Shown here: in pieces, positions 1-9,819 of the stretch | Numbering within the stretch: position 1 is the stretch's first letter | Layout of the letters: every line of letters begins with the position of its first letter | Assembly: GCA_022340465.1 (NCBI GenBank) | Contig: JAJDNW010000087.1 | Location: 1 to 64,000, forward strand | Length of the DNA: 64,000 nt | From: Deltaproteobacteria bacterium | GTDB taxonomy: Bacteria; Desulfobacterota; Desulfobacteria; Desulfobacterales; B30-G6 | Direction of reading: 5' to 3' | Notes under the pieces: generated by a model | What the model was told of the DNA's origin: nothing | Databases searched by the model: none | Seen by the model: the letters and a program-made list of their open reading frames with translations, nothing else | Translations under genes and position numbers: made by a program

Positions 1-77
1 TCCATCAATTTCGCAGCCAGCCGATGCGCCGTTGGCCCATCGCCGATCAGTAGCGTTTTTTCTGTCACTGTGTTCAC
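1..77 (-). CDS. Partial gene, N-terminus of a possible nucleotide-binding oxidoreductase subunit
   Basis: The minus strand opens with GTG and runs 25 codons off the window edge. The peptide has a beta strand followed by a glycine-containing turn (TLLIGDGPTAHRLAAKL), as expected of a Rossmann-type FAD or NAD fold. It lies 50 nt downstream of the HdrA-like gene on the same strand, so it may be the next gene of that operon. A second GTG three codons in is an alternative start. Too little is visible to name it. Confidence 0.45.
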   Translation of the reverse strand, partial: MNTVTEKTLLIGDGPTAHRLAAKLM

Positions 78-127
78 CTATAGCATTTGCCGAAGGGGCG
101 CCCCTTGCCCCATACGGCTGATGCCAT

Positions 128-1357
128 CTATTTCAAATACGACAGCACAGCCGCTGCCGCCTGCCCGCCGCTGGCGATGGCATCGGGAATGCTCATGGGG
201 CCTGTGGCGGTACCGGCGGCAAAAACACCCGGGGCGGGAGGCGATCTATCCAAGCCCGGGGGATTAACAAACCCGCCGGAATCAACCGTCATGCCCAGCC
301 CGGCCGCCATGCCGGCTGCATCTGGATTGGGAAGGAGTCCGACGGAAAGCACCAACAGGTCAAAGGCCGCCTCTTTGGGTGTATTCCCGGCATCATCCAT
401 GTAACCGAGGGTGAGGGTGCGATCCTCATTTTCGAAAACGTCGCCGGGGATTGATCGTACGAATTCGATTTCATCATGGATCGTCCGGTAAAACGTCTCG
501 AAGTCTTTACCGAAACGCTGAATATCGATATAGAAAACGGTAATGTCCGTTGCGGGTTGCCGCGCTTTTATAAGCCTGCCAAGGCGCAGGGCGGAACCGC
601 AGCACACCTGAGAGCACCAGAGGTGATTCAGACTTGCGTCACGGCTTCCCACGCACTGGATAAAGGCCACCCGCGATGGTTCCCGCCCGTCCGAGGGGCA
701 TAGCGCCCGGCCGGTTTTACGCATCTCCCTTTCCAGATCCAAATTGGTGATGACGTTTTCAAAAAGACCGTAGCCGTATGGTTTTTGCCGGGGGTCATAG
801 GCATTGAACCCGGTGGCAAACACCAGCGCATCCGTTTCGATCTTCTCCTCGGTCTTTTTGGCATCCAACGCAATGGCATTCTGCGGGCAGGCGTCGCGGC
901 AGACGCTACACGTTTCACCGCTGCTTGGTCGCATGCACGCTTCCGCCTTCAAGGCGTAGAAAGGCACGTGATGCGAGCTGCTGCCTTGGATCACGGCACC
1001 CGCAGGGCATTTGTCAAAGCAGAGGCCGCAGCTGTCGCATTTCCCGGGATCTACGAACTGCGGCGATACGGCAATCCCGATCGTGAGACGGTCTCCCGCG
1101 TTTATGTTTTCAAGGCGGCTGTCGGTCTTAAGATGAATACGCGGGTGTTGCCGTGCCTTTGCTAACAGGGTTTCCACCATGCAGGCGCCGCATTTTACAC
1201 AGGCATCCGTGGCTTTGCAGGCATAGCCAACGGCGTGCCCTCCTGCGAACGGCGATTGCTCGACCACCAGCACTTCTATACCGAATCCGGCGAGCTGGAC
1301 AGCCGCGGACAGCCCCGCGACGCCGCTTCCGGCAACGGTTACATGTCTATCCACCAT
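128..1357 (-). CDS. HdrA-like FAD and iron-sulfur oxidoreductase
   Basis: About 409 aa from the chosen ATG at 1357 (GGGAT upstream); an in-frame ATG at 1414 is also possible. The N-terminus has a dinucleotide-binding GSGVAG motif for FAD. Cysteine groups follow: CVKCGAC, then CDSCGLCFDKCP, then CSVCRDACP, which are typical [4Fe-4S] ligands. The family is heterodisulfide reductase subunit A, which in sulfate reducers links ferredoxin, NADH or quinone pools to cytoplasmic redox partners (HdrA/QmoA group). Which partner it uses cannot be told, because the downstream gene is cut off. It follows the sensor kinase gene on the same strand. Family call secure, physiological role inferred. Confidence 0.85.
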   Translation of the reverse strand: MVDRHVTVAGSGVAGLSAAVQLAGFGIEVLVVEQSPFAGGHAVGYACKATDACVKCGACMVETLLAKARQHPRIHLKTDSRLENINAGDRLTIGIAVSPQFVDPGKCDSCGLCFDKCPAGAVIQGSSSHHVPFYALKAEACMRPSSGETCSVCRDACPQNAIALDAKKTEEKIETDALVFATGFNAYDPRQKPYGYGLFENVITNLDLEREMRKTGRALCPSDGREPSRVAFIQCVGSRDASLNHLWCSQVCCGSALRLGRLIKARQPATDITVFYIDIQRFGKDFETFYRTIHDEIEFVRSIPGDVFENEDRTLTLGYMDDAGNTPKEAAFDLLVLSVGLLPNPDAAGMAAGLGMTVDSGGFVNPPGLDRSPPAPGVFAAGTATGPMSIPDAIASGGQAAAAVLSYLK

Positions 1358-1448
1358 TTTGCGATATCCCATGCCTGCCATACCAGAGATTTGTTGCATT
1401 GATTCCTGGGGCATTTTAACTGCTTTTATCCACTTATATCGTGGAAGC

Positions 1449-4367
1449 CTAATCGTCCAGAATATTACGGACCATCTGCGACAGCCGCAACATGTTAAAC
1501 GGCTTTTGAATGAAACCGGCACCGCCGTGCTCGAGAAATACCTCGGCGAAACTGTTCATGCTGTAGCCGCTGCAAAAGATGGCTTTCAAATTCGGGTTTC
1601 TGTTCCTGATGGCGTTAAAAGCCTCGACACCGCCCATTTTCGGCATGATCATATCCAGAATTACCAGATCGATATTACCGCTATGACTGTCGTACAGGTC
1701 GACCGCCTGCACGCCGTCCGAAGCCGCAATGACGGAATACCCCAGGTCTTCCAAGATATCCTTGACGGATTTCAGGATGTAGTCTTCGTCATCGACAACC
1801 ATAATCGTTTCCGTGCCATACAACATGGTATCGGCTTTAACCACGGTGTCTTCCCGATATGCCTTGTCACTCGAAGGCAAATAGATGGTAATGGTGGTTC
1901 CCCGTCCGACTTTGCTGTGAGCGGTGATGATGCCGTCATGGTTTTTAACGATGCCGAAGGCGGAGGCCAGTCCGAGCCCGGTTCCACGGCCCATGTTGTG
2001 CGTTGTGAAAAAGGGCTCGAAGATATGTTCCTTGATCTCCCTGTCCATGCCGGAACCCGTATCGCGGACGGAAATTTTCACAAAGTTTCCCGCGTTGACG
2101 CCGTGGGGCCGGGTGGCATCTTCCCCGAGGGTTACGTTTTGAGTCTTTATGTATATTTCCTTGCACTCGTCCATCGCCTGGCGTGCATTTACGTAAATAT
2201 TGAACATCACCTGGTCGATCTGCCCTTGGTCCGCCTCAACCGGCCACAGGTCTTTCTGAAAATCCCTGATAATGTCGATGTCCTTGTTGGTGCGGGAGAA
2301 AAGCTCGGACGTTCTCTGGAGAGTGGCGTTGAGGTTGATGGTGGAAACGACGTACTTCCCGCCCCGGGCATAGCCCAGCAGCTGTTTGGTCAAGGAGGCA
2401 CCGCTGTCCACGCATTGTTCGATGGCCTTCAAGCTGTCGTATTGCGGATGTCTATCGTTTATATCCAGCATCATCAGGGACACGTTCCCCTGAATTCCCA
2501 TCAGCAGGTTGTTGAAATCGTGAGCAATGCCTCCGGCAAGGGTGCCGACGGCCTTCATGCGCTGCGCCTGGTGAAGCTGGTTTTCCAGTTTTTTCTTTTC
2601 CCTTTCCCCCTCTATGCGCTGGCTGATGTCGCGGACAATTCCGCGGAAACCGATTCGGCGCCCGCCGCTGTCTGCCATGGGGGAGGCGGCCAGTTCCAGG
2701 GTCTTCCTGGCCCGGTCTATGGTGATCACGGTGACGCTGTTGATGCGGCCCGGGTTTCCGGTCTTGTAGATGCTGCTGAAGAAGTTGCGCATCTTTTCAG
2801 CGGTTTGTGGACTGGTATACCGACGGCTGTTGAGGCCGATCAGTTCGGCGGCGCTGCTGCCCAGAATTCTGCCCAGGGCATCGTTGACAAAGGTGAAGTT
2901 GCCTTTCAGGTCGATCTCGAAATAGCCTTCTTCGATGCTGTCTAGAATCGTCTGGTACCTGTTTTCGCTTTCGTGCAGGGCATTGTCGGAAATTTGCCGC
3001 TGCTCCTTTTCCGCTACCAGGCTGGCATTTGCGTTTTTAAGGTCGTTGGTCTGCTCTTTTACCAGGTCCTCCAACTGGTTTCGGTAGGAGGTCGTTTTTT
3101 CCTGGCTTTCGCGCAAGGCGGTCTTCATGGCGACAAACGAGTCCGCCGTCTCCTGGATCTCCTTGTACACCGATCGGATGTTGGCGACGGCGTCGAAGTT
3201 ATCCGCCTGGATCGATTCCGCCTCCTTGGAAAGTGCTGCAATGGGATCGATGACCCCCCTGGCCAGCCATAGCCCCAGAGCCGCTGCAAAAATCGAAATG
3301 GCCATGGTGATGAAAATACTGTTCAGCCGGTTCCTTTTTATGCCGCCGAGATAGTCGTCTTCGGGCAGGTAGACGCCGATGATCCAGGGCCACTCGCGAG
3401 CCGAAAAGGGTGAGAACATGGTGCTGTAGACACTGCCGTTGTGTTCGAAAGTAGCGAATTTGGGTTCGTCGAGCACGATCATCCCATTGGAATCGGTACC
3501 GAACTCAATGGATCTGAAGGCCTTTTGGCTCAGTTCGTCGTCCAACTCGTCTATCTTAACCAGGCGATCGCTTGTCTTAGGGTTGATCCCCCTGTGTTTC
3601 AATTTGCCGATCTCGGGAAAAGCGACAATATCACGGTTGCGGTTCATGAGAAAAGCGCGTCCGTTTTTTCCTATTTTGAGCCCGCCGATAAAGGTGGAAA
3701 GCTGGTCGATTTCGATATCGACGCCCACGATGCCCTGCAGGGTGCCGGCAGCATCGTAAAAGGGGCCGGCAATGGTGATTCCCGGCTTCTGGGAAGTGAA
3801 GAAGATGTAGGGGTCCGTCCAGACAATTTCTTTCTTTTTCAGGGCTTTCCCGTACCATGGCCGTTTTCGCGGGTCATAGGTGTCGTCGGGGTCGGCATTT
3901 GTAGAAAGCAGGTTGAACGCCTTGTCATACCAGGATAAATTCGTTTCACGCGCATGGTTGTGATGTAGAATTATTTTGGTCCTGAATCCTCCGGCCGAGT
4001 GAGCATCGCTGCGGCGGACATCGTAAAAATTGCCCTCCGGTGTTCCCATGTAAATGCCGGCAAAATAGGGATAGATGGAAAGCTGATTGTAAAAATACCG
4101 CTCCAGCATCTTGATCTGCTCTCGATTGCTGCTGACGACATCCGCGGACAAAAGCCGCTTGGTCAGCGCCGCCGCACCGTGGGCATGGGCCAGGTGGTTC
4201 TGGGATTGCTCCATGGCCAGCTGGGCGATATTCTTCATGATGTCTTTGGCGTGCTGGTTCAATACCTCCTGTGACGAGACATAGGAGGAGGTGGTGGCGA
4301 TGATGTGGGTGCCCCAGATCAGGCTTAAAAAGCCGATGATGAGCGTCCAGCGGATGGATAGCTTCAT
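1449..4367 (-). CDS. Hybrid sensor histidine kinase (Cache-PAS-HisKA-HATPase-REC)
   Basis: 972 aa. TM helix at about 7-29, extracytoplasmic Cache-type sensor domain to about 335, second TM helix at about 348-370, HAMP-like linker, then a PAS domain (about 465-575). The HisKA motif GIAHDFNN carries the phospho-acceptor His616. An HATPase domain follows with DTGSGM and GRGTGLGL boxes. The C-terminal receiver has DD at 859-860, the phospho-acceptor Asp905 and Lys955. It therefore senses an extracellular ligand and autophosphorylates; no output regulator is encoded next to it. Its ATG overlaps the stop of the upstream lipoprotein gene in an ATGA arrangement, suggesting translational coupling. Confidence 0.93.
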   Translation of the reverse strand: MKLSIRWTLIIGFLSLIWGTHIIATTSSYVSSQEVLNQHAKDIMKNIAQLAMEQSQNHLAHAHGAAALTKRLLSADVVSSNREQIKMLERYFYNQLSIYPYFAGIYMGTPEGNFYDVRRSDAHSAGGFRTKIILHHNHARETNLSWYDKAFNLLSTNADPDDTYDPRKRPWYGKALKKKEIVWTDPYIFFTSQKPGITIAGPFYDAAGTLQGIVGVDIEIDQLSTFIGGLKIGKNGRAFLMNRNRDIVAFPEIGKLKHRGINPKTSDRLVKIDELDDELSQKAFRSIEFGTDSNGMIVLDEPKFATFEHNGSVYSTMFSPFSAREWPWIIGVYLPEDDYLGGIKRNRLNSIFITMAISIFAAALGLWLARGVIDPIAALSKEAESIQADNFDAVANIRSVYKEIQETADSFVAMKTALRESQEKTTSYRNQLEDLVKEQTNDLKNANASLVAEKEQRQISDNALHESENRYQTILDSIEEGYFEIDLKGNFTFVNDALGRILGSSAAELIGLNSRRYTSPQTAEKMRNFFSSIYKTGNPGRINSVTVITIDRARKTLELAASPMADSGGRRIGFRGIVRDISQRIEGEREKKKLENQLHQAQRMKAVGTLAGGIAHDFNNLLMGIQGNVSLMMLDINDRHPQYDSLKAIEQCVDSGASLTKQLLGYARGGKYVVSTINLNATLQRTSELFSRTNKDIDIIRDFQKDLWPVEADQGQIDQVMFNIYVNARQAMDECKEIYIKTQNVTLGEDATRPHGVNAGNFVKISVRDTGSGMDREIKEHIFEPFFTTHNMGRGTGLGLASAFGIVKNHDGIITAHSKVGRGTTITIYLPSSDKAYREDTVVKADTMLYGTETIMVVDDEDYILKSVKDILEDLGYSVIAASDGVQAVDLYDSHSGNIDLVILDMIMPKMGGVEAFNAIRNRNPNLKAIFCSGYSMNSFAEVFLEHGGAGFIQKPFNMLRLSQMVRNILDD

Positions 4368-4978
4368 TGAGTCAAACCCGCATTTTCAAAGAGTTTGCTG
4401 ACATTCAGCTTGTTGAGGCCGTCCGTTAACAGTTCTCCGATCAGCTTTTCGCCCCCGCCCCTTCCCATTATTTTAGCGCGTTCCGCCTTGCCGTTCACGG
4501 ATTCTCTGGCAATTTTGCTGCTGTCTTTGGAAAGCCGTGCCCTGTATGCGAAACCGGCATACCAGGTCCGGCCCTCGAGATCAATTTTGAATTGTTCGAT
4601 GGCAACCCTCATCACCGGCAACGCTTCGGCCCCATCTTCGACGACCTCCACCTGCATGGCTTTCAACCTTTCTTTCAGGGCGGTCGCGACCAGGTCCTGG
4701 AGGTCATACGTCTGGCTCGAAGCCTCGCCTTCGTTGGTGGCGAGCGTGAAGTTGCCGTTCCACAGGTCGAATTCGCTGCGGGCTTTTTCTGAAAAGACGG
4801 ATTTGTCCGCCCGCCGGTCTTCAACCTGCAATCCGATTTTTTGACCTTGCAGCTGCTGCGGCGCCTCGGGAAGCGTGTATAGAACTTTTACACTGTAAGG
4901 TTTTGCGCAGGCAGCGGCAAAAGCAACCAACAGCCCTGCGAGGATGAAGACGAAGCTGTTTCGGGTAGAGCGGTTCAT
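4364..4978 (-). CDS. Putative lipoprotein, possibly YajG-like
   Basis: 204 aa from ATG 4978, chosen because AGGAGG lies about 8 nt upstream and because a signal peptide then starts correctly: MNRSTRNSF, a hydrophobic stretch, and a lipobox ending in Cys (FAAAC). The mature part is a soluble alpha/beta domain without recognisable catalytic residues; its length and layout resemble YajG-type lipoproteins, but this is a weak resemblance. The stop overlaps the start of the sensor kinase (ATGA). The coupling suggests that the lipoprotein acts with the kinase, perhaps in envelope sensing; that is inference. Confidence 0.75.
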   Translation of the reverse strand: MNRSTRNSFVFILAGLLVAFAAACAKPYSVKVLYTLPEAPQQLQGQKIGLQVEDRRADKSVFSEKARSEFDLWNGNFTLATNEGEASSQTYDLQDLVATALKERLKAMQVEVVEDGAEALPVMRVAIEQFKIDLEGRTWYAGFAYRARLSKDSSKIARESVNGKAERAKIMGRGGGEKLIGELLTDGLNKLNVSKLFENAGLTQ

Positions 4979-5220
4979 CGTTGGAATCCCTCCTTTGGTG
5001 AGTCGATTGGTCCGCTTGTAAAGTGGAAAACAGTGTAATTGAGTATGCGCATATAGATTCGATGTCAAGGAAAAGTGTCGATTCGGCGGTGACCCCTTTC
5101 CGTGGGCGGCATCCTGAAAACCCTTGCCGGCAACGGATTTTCCTGTGCGCCGCCCTGCAGGTTTTAACTTGCATTGGCGGCTGCCTATGTGGTATTCAAT
5201 TATGGATAACTAATCGAAAA

Positions 5221-5239
5221 GAGGCGCAATCGGGCGTCT
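5221..5239 (+). promoter_or_regulatory. Small hairpin just before the aap operon RBS
   Basis: GAGGCGC and GCGTCTC can pair (one G-U) about 25-30 nt before AGGAGG of aapJ. It could affect leader translation, or be chance. No confident sigma70 promoter was seen in 5070-5278. Confidence 0.25.
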
Positions 5240-5278
5240 CCAAAACAACAATCATTTGGTTTATAGGAGGAGAAAAGG

Positions 5279-6292
5279 ATGAAGGCATTGAAGCTCTGTC
5301 TGGTAATGGTTGCCATTCTTGCTTTGGTAGGAACAGCCGCGGCTGGAACGCTGGAAGACGTCCGCGCCAAAGGGTTTATTCAGGCCGGTGTCAACGGCGA
5401 CCTTTTCGGGTTCGGCAAGCCGGATGAAAAAGGCGTTTGGAGAGGGCTGGACGTGGACACGGCCAGGGCGGTCGCTGCAGCGGTTTTCGGTGATGCCGAC
5501 AAGGTGAAGTACACCCCGTTGACGGCTAAAACCCGTTTTACCGCCCTGCAGTCCGGTGAAATCGATGTCCTGACCCGCAACTGCACCCAGACCCTGCATA
5601 GGGACACGGCCCTGGGGCTGGATTTCTGCCAGGTCAATTACTACGACGGCCAGGGGTTCCTGGTCCCGAAGAAGCTGGGTATCAAAAGCGCCAAGGAGCT
5701 GGATGGCGCCGCCGTATGCGTGCTGCCGGGAACAACCACCGAGCTGAACGTGGCGGATTATTTCCGTGCCAATGGCATGAAAATGAGCCCGGTGGTCATC
5801 GAAAGCACTGCCGAGCTTGCCAAGGCATTCTTTGCCGGCCGCTGTGACGTGCTGACTTCGGATGCCTCGCAACTCGCGGGCACGCGCGCCGTAGCCCCCC
5901 ACCCTAAAGATTACGTCATTCTCCCGGAAATCATTTCCAAGGAGCCCCTGGCCCCGGCGGTTCGACACGGCGACAACCAGTGGAAGGACATTGTCAACTA
6001 CAGCGTCCTGGCCATGATCGACGCGGAGGAATTGGGGATCACTTCCAAAAATGTCGACGAGATGCTCAAGAGCAAGGATCCCAAGATCATGCGTTTTCTG
6101 GGCGTCACCCCGGGCAACGGCAAGGACCTGGGCCTGGATGAGAAATTCGCCTACAACATCGTCAAACAGGTGGGCAACTACGGCGAGGTTTTCGAACGCA
6201 ATGTCGGCGTCAACACGCCGCTGGGCCTCAAACGCGGCCTGAACGCGCTTTGGACCAAGGGGGGTCTGATGTACTCTCCGCCCTTCAAGTAG
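5279..6292 (+). CDS. aapJ: General L-amino acid ABC transporter, periplasmic binding protein
   Basis: 337 aa, with a strong RBS (AGGAGG) before the ATG. A cleavable signal peptide ends near AAAG at about residue 22. The mature protein is a family-3 solute-binding protein of the AapJ type: it carries GFGKPDEKGVWRGLDVD, LTAKTRFTALQSGEIDVLTRN and DFCQVNYYDGQGF blocks that are characteristic of this subfamily. In Rhizobium the Aap system takes up a broad range of L-amino acids, including glutamate. It is followed by two permease genes and an ATPase gene in the expected order, so the whole importer is present. Confidence 0.92.
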   Translation: MKALKLCLVMVAILALVGTAAAGTLEDVRAKGFIQAGVNGDLFGFGKPDEKGVWRGLDVDTARAVAAAVFGDADKVKYTPLTAKTRFTALQSGEIDVLTRNCTQTLHRDTALGLDFCQVNYYDGQGFLVPKKLGIKSAKELDGAAVCVLPGTTTELNVADYFRANGMKMSPVVIESTAELAKAFFAGRCDVLTSDASQLAGTRAVAPHPKDYVILPEIISKEPLAPAVRHGDNQWKDIVNYSVLAMIDAEELGITSKNVDEMLKSKDPKIMRFLGVTPGNGKDLGLDEKFAYNIVKQVGNYGEVFERNVGVNTPLGLKRGLNALWTKGGLMYSPPFK

Positions 6293-6504
6293 TATTATTG
6301 TACGCAGCAGGATGCCGAGAATGGCGTTCGGCCGAATGTAATACCAACCACAACGGCACACGGGACACAACGGATTTTTTTCTCGTGTCCCGAGTGCCCT
6401 TGTGGATGATATGTCCCAAGGCAGCAAGTTAACCCCAAAGGTGCAACGCTGGGGCTAGGGCCTGGGGGCCAATGTTGGGATGTCCACCACATGGGCCGGG
6501 AGAC

Positions 6505-7701
6505 ATGATGGCTGAGAGTCCGGAAATAAAAAAGGAGCCACCATCCAAGGCAATACCGTTTTATAACGACCCTAAAAAGCGGGCGATGCTGTTTCAGGTC
6601 GCTACGCTGCTCATGCTGGGTCTGCTGGCGTTTTACCTGTTGTCCAACACGCGTGCAAATATTGAGAAACAGTCCATCGCCACCGGTCTCGGCTTCCTGG
6701 AAAAAGAGGCGGCGTTCGAGATCGGTGAAAGCCCCATACCGTATTCAGCCGCCGACACGTATGGCCGGGCCCTGGTGGTGGGGTTTCTCAACACGCTCAT
6801 CGTTTCCTCGATCGGCATCGTCATCACCATCATACTGGGAACCCTGATCGGCATTGCCAGACTTTCATCCAACTGGCTCGTTTCCAGGCTTGCGGCCATC
6901 TACATCGAGGTGCTGCAGGACATCCCGGTCCTGCTGCAGCTTTTTTTCTGGTACGCCTTTTTTTACAATATTCTACCGGGGCCGAAACAGGCATTGTCTC
7001 CGGTCAAGGGTATTTTTTTGAGCAACCGCGGCCTGGTTTTCACCGTGCCCCAAGCACACCCGGTATACAAATACATGGTGGCGGCGGCGGCTGTGGCCTG
7101 TGTGGCCATTTATCTGCTTCGCCGCTGGGCCAGAAACCGGCAGGCTAAAACAGGCGAACCCTTCCCCGTGTTCAAAGTGTCGCTGGCCATCATGGTCGGT
7201 TGCCCCCTGCTGACCTGGGCGCTGGGCGGCGCCCCCACGGCCATGAGCGTTCCCGTTCTCAAGGGGTTCAACTTCAGGGGGGGGTTGAATATCAGCCCCG
7301 AATTCACGGCGCTGCTGCTGGGGTTGATCTTGTACACCGCCGCCTTTGTGGCCGAGGTCGTGAGAGCGGGCATCCAGTCGGTCAACAAGGGACAGACCGA
7401 GGCGGCCATGTCGCTGGGTCTTCGGCCGGGCCAGGTATTGAACCTGGTTATCCTGCCGCAGGCCCTCCGGGTGATCATCCCCCCGTTGACCAGCCAGATG
7501 CTCAACCTGACCAAGAACAGTTCGCTCGCCGTGGCGATTGGTTATCCCGACTTCGTGTCCGTGGCCGGCACAACCATCAACCAGACCGGCCAGGCGATCG
7601 AGGGCGTGGGTCTCATGATGATCGTCTATCTGACCTTGAGCCTGCTCACGTCCGTATTCATGAACTGGTACAACAAGAAGACGAAGCTGGTGGAACGATA
7701 G
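6505..7701 (+). CDS. aapQ: Amino acid ABC transporter permease (AapQ type)
   Basis: About 398 aa. Start chosen at the ATG ATG after GGGAGAC. It has one N-terminal TM helix, a long loop, then the permease core. The conserved EAA loop reads AAMSLGLRPGQVLNLVILPQALRVIIPP, the coupling helix that contacts the ATPase. Inner-membrane half of the importer with AapM. A 212-nt gap separates it from aapJ, long for an operon; it contains a palindrome around 6322-6335 but no clear promoter, so a processing or attenuation site there is possible. The subfamily assignment rests on length and gene order. Confidence 0.9.
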   Translation: MMAESPEIKKEPPSKAIPFYNDPKKRAMLFQVATLLMLGLLAFYLLSNTRANIEKQSIATGLGFLEKEAAFEIGESPIPYSAADTYGRALVVGFLNTLIVSSIGIVITIILGTLIGIARLSSNWLVSRLAAIYIEVLQDIPVLLQLFFWYAFFYNILPGPKQALSPVKGIFLSNRGLVFTVPQAHPVYKYMVAAAAVACVAIYLLRRWARNRQAKTGEPFPVFKVSLAIMVGCPLLTWALGGAPTAMSVPVLKGFNFRGGLNISPEFTALLLGLILYTAAFVAEVVRAGIQSVNKGQTEAAMSLGLRPGQVLNLVILPQALRVIIPPLTSQMLNLTKNSSLAVAIGYPDFVSVAGTTINQTGQAIEGVGLMMIVYLTLSLLTSVFMNWYNKKTKLVER

Positions 7702-7873
7702 CACGATACATGGATCGGAGTATAATACCATCAGTTGTGCAATACATATCACGCGAAGCGAGAATTGCACCCGCAGGGTACATGACGGCCGCAGGCCCAG
7801 TGACATGCGCAGCATAAATTACACGCAAGATAAATGACATAACCAATCAGCATTCTATTAAAATCGTCGACAG
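7702..7873 (+). other. aapQ-aapM spacer with inverted repeat
   Basis: The 172-nt spacer contains GTGCAAT and ATTGCAC arms around positions 7736-7770, with a small inner hairpin between them (CGCGAAGCG). No reading frame with a good start was found. It may tune relative expression of the two permease genes; function unproven. Confidence 0.3.
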
Positions 7874-8968
7874 ATGAACGGTAACAACGGAACAAATTCG
7901 GAAAACAATATAAAGCCGCCGGCCACCAGCGTAGGCGTTCTGGGGTGGGCCAGGGCCAATCTTTTCAACAGCTGGTTCAACTCCATCCTGACGTTGATTG
8001 CACTTTTCGTACTTTGGAGGATCATCCCTCCTTTCATCCGCTGGACCTTCATCGACAGCCTCTGGTTTTCCACCAGCGACGAGTGCAGGGAAATCGGGGG
8101 CGCGTGCTGGTCCATCATACCGGCCAACTGGCGCTTCATGATTTTCGGATTTTATCCGTACGAACAACAGTGGCGCCCCCTGCTGGCCATGGTCATGCTG
8201 GTCATACTGCTGTTTTACAGCAGAAACCGGGACCACTGGAAAAAATCGTTGCTGTACGCCTGGCTGATCAGCCTGGTCGCCATGGGCCTGCTCATGAAGG
8301 GGGGGGTTGCGGGGCTGACACCGATCGAAAGCAACCAATGGGGCGGGCTGCCGCTGACGCTCATGCTGTCCGTATTCGGCCTGGCGGCCGCCTATCCTCT
8401 GGGTGTGATTCTGGCCCTGGGAAGACAGTCCGAGTTGCCGGCGATCAAAACGGTCTGCATCGTCTACATAGAGATGATCCGAGGGGTGCCGCTGATAACG
8501 CTTCTTTTCATGTCTTCCGTCGTTTTCCCCCTTTTCCTGCCGGAGGGTGTGACGGTAAACCCCATCCTCCGCGCCCAGGTGGCCATCATCATGTTCACGG
8601 CGGCCTACATCGCCGAGGTGGTGCGGGGCGGGTTGCAGGGCATGGCCAAGGGCCAGTACGAAGCCGCGGAATCGCTGGGGCTCAATTATTATCAGACCAT
8701 GCGCCTGGTGATTCTGCCGCAGGCATTGAAAATCGTGATTCCCCCGACGGTGAGCCAGTTGATTTCCGCACTGAAGGATACATCACTCGTGGTGATCATC
8801 GCCCTGTACGACCTGTTGAAAACCACCCAATCCACCCTGTCGAATCCGAACTGGATGGCATATTCCTCGGAGGCCTACATTTTCGTGGCTCTGATCTATT
8901 TCGCCTGCTGCTATTTCATGTCCAGCTACAGCCGGCGGTTGGAGGTGGAGTTGGATACAGGGCTATAA
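7874..8968 (+). CDS. aapM: Amino acid ABC transporter permease (AapM type)
   Basis: 364 aa with several hydrophobic helices. The EAA loop (EAAESLGLNYYQTMRLVILPQALKIVIPP) marks a type-I importer permease. It contains the insert between the first helices (DECREIGGACWSIIPANWRF) typical of AapM as opposed to HisM/GlnP. It is the second inner-membrane subunit of the importer. Its TAA stop lies inside the left arm of a perfect 10-bp hairpin (8965-8988), the same geometry as at the end of gyrA. No strong RBS is visible, so translation may depend on the upstream gene. Confidence 0.9.
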   Translation: MNGNNGTNSENNIKPPATSVGVLGWARANLFNSWFNSILTLIALFVLWRIIPPFIRWTFIDSLWFSTSDECREIGGACWSIIPANWRFMIFGFYPYEQQWRPLLAMVMLVILLFYSRNRDHWKKSLLYAWLISLVAMGLLMKGGVAGLTPIESNQWGGLPLTLMLSVFGLAAAYPLGVILALGRQSELPAIKTVCIVYIEMIRGVPLITLLFMSSVVFPLFLPEGVTVNPILRAQVAIIMFTAAYIAEVVRGGLQGMAKGQYEAAESLGLNYYQTMRLVILPQALKIVIPPTVSQLISALKDTSLVVIIALYDLLKTTQSTLSNPNWMAYSSEAYIFVALIYFACCYFMSSYSRRLEVELDTGL

Positions 8969-9006
8969 TATCGCTCGGGCGATATTATTGAACGCGACTT
9001 CGTCGC
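8965..9006 (+). repeat. Paired hairpin element, copy 1 (at aapM stop)
   Basis: Hairpin 1 is ATAATATCGC / GCGATATTAT with loop TCGG, perfect 10 bp; the aapM TAA is in its left arm. Hairpin 2 is GCGAC-TTC-GTCGC at 8994-9006. A matching pair occurs at 25265-25308. There is no T-run, so it is not a classical terminator. Confidence 0.6.
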
Positions 9007-9043
9007 TATTGAAGACCCACTATTCTTGCATAAAAGGTTTAGC

Positions 9044-9817
9044 ATGAACGACACAGCGACTGCTGAAAGAAATGAACTGTCTGACGACGCCATCATCGAA
9101 ATCACCGGAATGCACAAATGGTACGGTGAATTTCACGTCCTGCAGGACATTAATCTGACCGTCCAGAAAAAGGAGCGGATCGTTATCTGCGGCCCGTCGG
9201 GGTCCGGGAAATCGACCCTCATCCGCTGCATCAACCGCCTGGAGGAACACCAGCGGGGCCGTATCGTCGTGGACGGAATCGAATTGACCAACGACATCAA
9301 GAATATCGAAAAAATCAGGGTCGAAGTGGGCATGGTGTTTCAGCATTTCAACCTGTTCCCCCACCTCACCATCGTGGAGAACCTCACCCTGGGGCCTGTC
9401 TGGGTGCGCAAGGTGCCCAAGAAAGAGGCGGAGGAAATGGCCATGTATTATCTCGAAAAAGTCCAGATCGCCGAACAGGCTCAAAAATTTCCCGGCCAGC
9501 TTTCCGGTGGGCAGCAGCAGCGGGTCGCCATCGCCAGAAGCCTGTGCATGGCGCCCAAGGTGATGCTCTTCGACGAGCCGACGTCGGCGCTCGATCCGGA
9601 GATGATCAAGGAGGTTCTGGACGTCATGATCGACCTGGCCCAGGAGGGGATGACCATGCTGGTGGTCACCCATGAAATGGGATTTGCCAAAAGCGTGGCC
9701 CATCGGGTCCTTTTCATGGACTACGGGCAGATCGTCGAACAGAACACGCCGGAAGAATTTTTTGAAAACCCCAGGAACGACCGCACCAAGCTTTTCCTGA
9801 GCCAAATCCTTAACTGA
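9044..9817 (+). CDS. aapP: Amino acid ABC transporter ATP-binding protein
   Basis: 257 aa from ATG 9044; an upstream in-frame TTG at 9026 lacks support. Walker A is GPSGSGKST, the Q-loop is FQHFNLFPH, the signature is LSGGQQQR, Walker B is VMLFDEP and the switch His is in VVTHEMGF. It is a polar amino acid importer ATPase of the GlnQ/AapP group. It energises AapQM on the cytoplasmic side and completes the operon. A 12-bp inverted repeat begins 3 nt after its stop. Confidence 0.95.
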   Translation: MNDTATAERNELSDDAIIEITGMHKWYGEFHVLQDINLTVQKKERIVICGPSGSGKSTLIRCINRLEEHQRGRIVVDGIELTNDIKNIEKIRVEVGMVFQHFNLFPHLTIVENLTLGPVWVRKVPKKEAEEMAMYYLEKVQIAEQAQKFPGQLSGGQQQRVAIARSLCMAPKVMLFDEPTSALDPEMIKEVLDVMIDLAQEGMTMLVVTHEMGFAKSVAHRVLFMDYGQIVEQNTPEEFFENPRNDRTKLFLSQILN

Positions 9818-9819
9818 GA

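Noticed and set aside
1359-2945. Long plus-strand open frame of 528 codons
   Set aside because: It lies antisense to the sensor kinase, whose domains are complete; high GC produces such frames. No RBS or known motif.
5261-6427. Minus-strand 388-codon frame over aapJ
   Set aside because: aapJ has signal peptide, RBS and family motifs; the opposite frame is low-complexity and has no known motif.
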